Shown here: piece by piece, positions 62,157 to 64,000 of the stretch
Position numbering within the stretch: position 1 is the first letter of the stretch
Layout of the letters: every line of letters begins with the position of its first letter
Assembly (NCBI GenBank): GCA_942493055.1
Contig: OW818680.1
Coordinates: 1,488,001 to 1,552,000 of the forward strand
Length of the DNA stretch: 64,000 nt
Direction: 5' to 3'
From: CAIZQW01 sp942493055
Lineage (GTDB): Bacteria > Verrucomicrobiota > Kiritimatiellia > RFP12 > UBA1067
The notes under the pieces: generated by a model
Told to the model about the DNA's origin: nothing
The model's database searches: none
The model's input: the letters and a program-made list of their open reading frames with translations, nothing else
Position numbers and translations under genes: made by a program

Positions 62157-63791
62157 TCATTTGTTTCTCGGATGGCGGGAGTCATAGCTGCGCAGGTCGC
62201 TTTTTTTCCAAATCGAGGACGAAGCGGCGCTGGTTTTTCCATTGGAGTCCCCGGACGTTTGAACGGCCTTTTTGACAGCCACTTGAACAGCCTGCTGGCC
62301 TTCTTGCGTATCCAGGAAGTTTTGACCTGTAATGGTCGCTTCGCAAAACCCCATCATCACCCACTTTTTCGCCTCGGTATCATACGCCACATTGACAGGG
62401 CCTGGATTCCAACGCTCACGTCCTGATGGTGTTTGATATCTGAAATTAAATACGAGGATCAGTCGCGGCGTAAACCGTTTTAGATTTTCCCCCATAAAGG
62501 ACTGGAAGCAGGGTCTTGCCGTGACATAGCGCGCCTCACGAGCAGCAGGGTAAGAGGAAAGGGTCTGATTCACCAGGACAGTCGCCTTCTTAATAGCAGC
62601 AGCCTCTGTTGGGGGTTCAGTCCTCTCACTTGCCGGCCTTGTTGACGTCGCCACGGGAGAAGAGGCCCCTTTCAAGAGACGTGCTGTTCGCTTCTCGATG
62701 TCTTCAGTATCCCCGGGGCGTTCTTTTGACTGAACTTTTGCAAGATACGTTCCATTTGTATAACTGCTATAAAATTCAGGAAACAGGCTTTGCACCTTGG
62801 CGACGTGATTCGTGCAATTCTCAAGCACAAGCGCGAGTATTTCCTCCGTCTTATCGCTCGCGTATGCTTTTTCAGGATAGTATAGAGTCAGGAACGCTGA
62901 CGTCTGGATCAGTAACAGCCCTTTCTCCTCAATGGCCAAATCCTTGGTCGCCATTGCACTCAAGACAAGGTTATTGATCATATCGCCCACGAGTTCCGTC
63001 TTGTTCACGTAAAACGTCTGCCAAGGCATGGAAGAGCCTGCAAAGTGAATGCTCGCTCTATCGGATTTTTCAACGATGCCTCCTCGCGAAAAGCGGAAGC
63101 CGACGACTTTACTTGAAAGCCACAGGTGGAAGCCATCTGCTTCGATGAGCAAGCCAGCCAAGGCTGATTGACATGCAACCGCCAGGCTGGAGTTGAATTG
63201 AAAATCCTCCGCCTTGACCTTCTCCGCAGCAGACTTGAAAGACAGCTTCTGGATATCCGGCTGAATCGTTCTTTTAAGTTTATTCAGCGCTTCTAATTCA
63301 CACGTCTGTTCACGCGCAGCGTCTTCAGCTCGACTGATGAGCTGATCAGAGGTTAGCGGCGCGGGGAGATCTACACGTTCAACATCCGGCTCCGTCATTT
63401 TGACGGCCGGCTCATTCATCCGTGGCTCTTCGTTTTGTTTCACGATCAGCTTCCCAGGCTTTACGACTTCCTCGGAAGCAGTCCGGTCTGGCTGAGTCCC
63501 GGACAAAGGTTTCTTTTCCTCATGCAAAACCTCAACCTGCTTGGGCGCTGTAAAAGTCTTACGCACGGGGATGTTCGACTGGGGCGCATTTTTCATCACC
63601 ACCGGCAACCGAACGGAAAAGAGAAGCATTCCTACAGCAGCAAAGATTAGGAGAGCGAACACAATTAAAGCATACGGGATGATCGTCCTCTGTCGGCCCT
63701 GGGCATCTCCAGGCGTTGTCATACGACTGCCGCAGTGCGGACAAGATACCGCATGTCTATTAACTTTATAGCCACAGTCTTTACACGTCAT
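62157..63791 (-). CDS. Zinc-ribbon, single-span membrane protein of unknown function
   Basis: A 544-residue protein. N-terminal zinc ribbon MTCKDCGYKVNRHAVSCPHCGSRM, then one membrane helix (IIPYALIVFALLIFAAVGMLL), then a long periplasmic part with a charged linker and a mixed domain without known motifs. The stretch ATITGQNFLDTQEGQQAVQVAV near the C-terminus is weakly like repeat-unit text. ATG 63791 has AAGGA at nine bases; the longer frame from 63845 was rejected because the promoter repeat lies inside it. The next gene starts in the stop codon region, so both are co-transcribed. Confidence 0.65.
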   Translation of the reverse strand: MTCKDCGYKVNRHAVSCPHCGSRMTTPGDAQGRQRTIIPYALIVFALLIFAAVGMLLFSVRLPVVMKNAPQSNIPVRKTFTAPKQVEVLHEEKKPLSGTQPDRTASEEVVKPGKLIVKQNEEPRMNEPAVKMTEPDVERVDLPAPLTSDQLISRAEDAAREQTCELEALNKLKRTIQPDIQKLSFKSAAEKVKAEDFQFNSSLAVACQSALAGLLIEADGFHLWLSSKVVGFRFSRGGIVEKSDRASIHFAGSSMPWQTFYVNKTELVGDMINNLVLSAMATKDLAIEEKGLLLIQTSAFLTLYYPEKAYASDKTEEILALVLENCTNHVAKVQSLFPEFYSSYTNGTYLAKVQSKERPGDTEDIEKRTARLLKGASSPVATSTRPASERTEPPTEAAAIKKATVLVNQTLSSYPAAREARYVTARPCFQSFMGENLKRFTPRLILVFNFRYQTPSGRERWNPGPVNVAYDTEAKKWVMMGFCEATITGQNFLDTQEGQQAVQVAVKKAVQTSGDSNGKTSAASSSIWKKSDLRSYDSRHPRNK

Positions 63792-63815
63792 AATCACATA
63801 TCCTTGAATGCGTGG

Positions 63816-63845
63816 ATTATACTCGTTCGGGAATAGGCTGGGCAA
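63816..63845 (-). promoter_or_regulatory. Repeat-borne promoter upstream of the zinc-ribbon gene
   Basis: Minus strand: TTGCCC (63845-63840), 18-base spacer, TATAAT (63821-63816), about 25 bases before the start codon at 63791. It is in the same repeat as 59453-59482. Confidence 0.65.
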
Positions 63846-63898
63846 GGCGCAATTTCAAAACGGAATAAATGCGAATAAGTATGGAACGTCGACGGTTC

Positions 63899-63937
63899 AT
63901 TCTTAATCTCATTACCTAATCTCATTACTTAATCTGT
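63899..63937. repeat. Three near-copies of a 13-bp unit (AGATTARGTAATG)
   Basis: On the minus strand AGATTAAGTAATG, AGATTAGGTAATG and AGATTAAGAATG follow each other. Nothing else is recognisable from 63860 to the window end. Confidence 0.6.
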
Positions 63938-64000
63938 TCGAGACGAAGCAGGGAGATTAAGTAGGGAGACGAAGATGGTCATTTTTTCGTGCTTTTCGTG

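Noticed and set aside
63846..64000. Partial gene at the right edge
   Set aside because: Only short repeats and stop codons in all frames; no start of a recognisable product.
1..64000. CRISPR array, tRNA or rRNA genes, insertion sequences
   Set aside because: No regularly spaced identical repeats of CRISPR type, no tRNA-like GGTTCRA arms in a cloverleaf context, no rRNA text and no transposase motifs were found by reading; a short or diverged tRNA could have been missed.

Overview
The window looks like chromosomal DNA of a Gram-negative, probably anaerobic member of the PVC group, most likely Kiritimatiellota or a close relative (inference). The reasons are very large secreted proteins with LamG, lectin-like and autotransporter-type strand repeats, a Gfo/Idh oxidoreductase with a twin-arginine signal, an SGNH hydrolase and a rhamnulokinase (polysaccharide use), many lipoproteins, a four-helix-bundle suffix protein, a planctomycete-style F5/8C-propeller-cytochrome protein, and intergenic spaces filled with short palindromic and mosaic repeats. 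No rRNA, tRNA, CRISPR array, phage or transposase was seen.

Layout. 1-2.5 kb: 3' end of a TatD hydrolase, two lipoproteins and a repeat-filled gap. 2.6-11.1 kb (minus): a 2040-residue secreted protein and a Gfo/Idh oxidoreductase in tandem, a terminator, then an SGNH hydrolase. 11.3-18.3 kb (plus): HrpA helicase, poly(A) polymerase-like nucleotidyltransferase, rhamnulokinase. 18.3-23.6 kb: an accessory stretch with a four-helix-bundle protein, an AbrB antitoxin next to a collapsed vapC, a DUF1848 protein, a tandem-winged-helix ArsR-like regulator bracketed by two copies of a perfect 28-bp palindrome, a possible solitary integron-type cassette and a kelch-like secreted protein. 23.7-32.9 kb (minus): ileS, a membrane/TPR protein, def and the cytochrome protein. 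33.2-43.0 kb: proA, a pseudouridine synthase with lysA, hisC, a prenyl synthase, dnaK-groES-groEL. 43.1-49.5 kb: a pilin-like polytopic protein, thiN, a strong candidate small RNA, then psd-pssA-recO-PPIase. 49.7-57.5 kb: mtaB, a biotin-dependent carboxyltransferase, a zinc-ribbon membrane protein, carB. 57.8-63.8 kb (minus): an island of poorly known lipoproteins and small membrane proteins with a ParE-type toxin-antitoxin pair; two of its genes share a promoter-bearing repeat.

Working together. The housekeeping genes form small operons (phosphatidylethanolamine synthesis psd-pssA followed by recO and a periplasmic foldase; chaperones dnaK, groES and groEL; ileS-def). The most notable items are the unannotated C-rich small RNA at 45.66-45.81 kb with its own promoter and terminator, the palindrome-flanked regulator, a parvulin-type foldase whose catalytic SHIL strand sits after rather than before the rest of the domain, and an ExbD-like lipoprotein broken by two frameshifts, one at a run of eight C/G. 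All family calls come from reading motifs by eye; no database search was possible.
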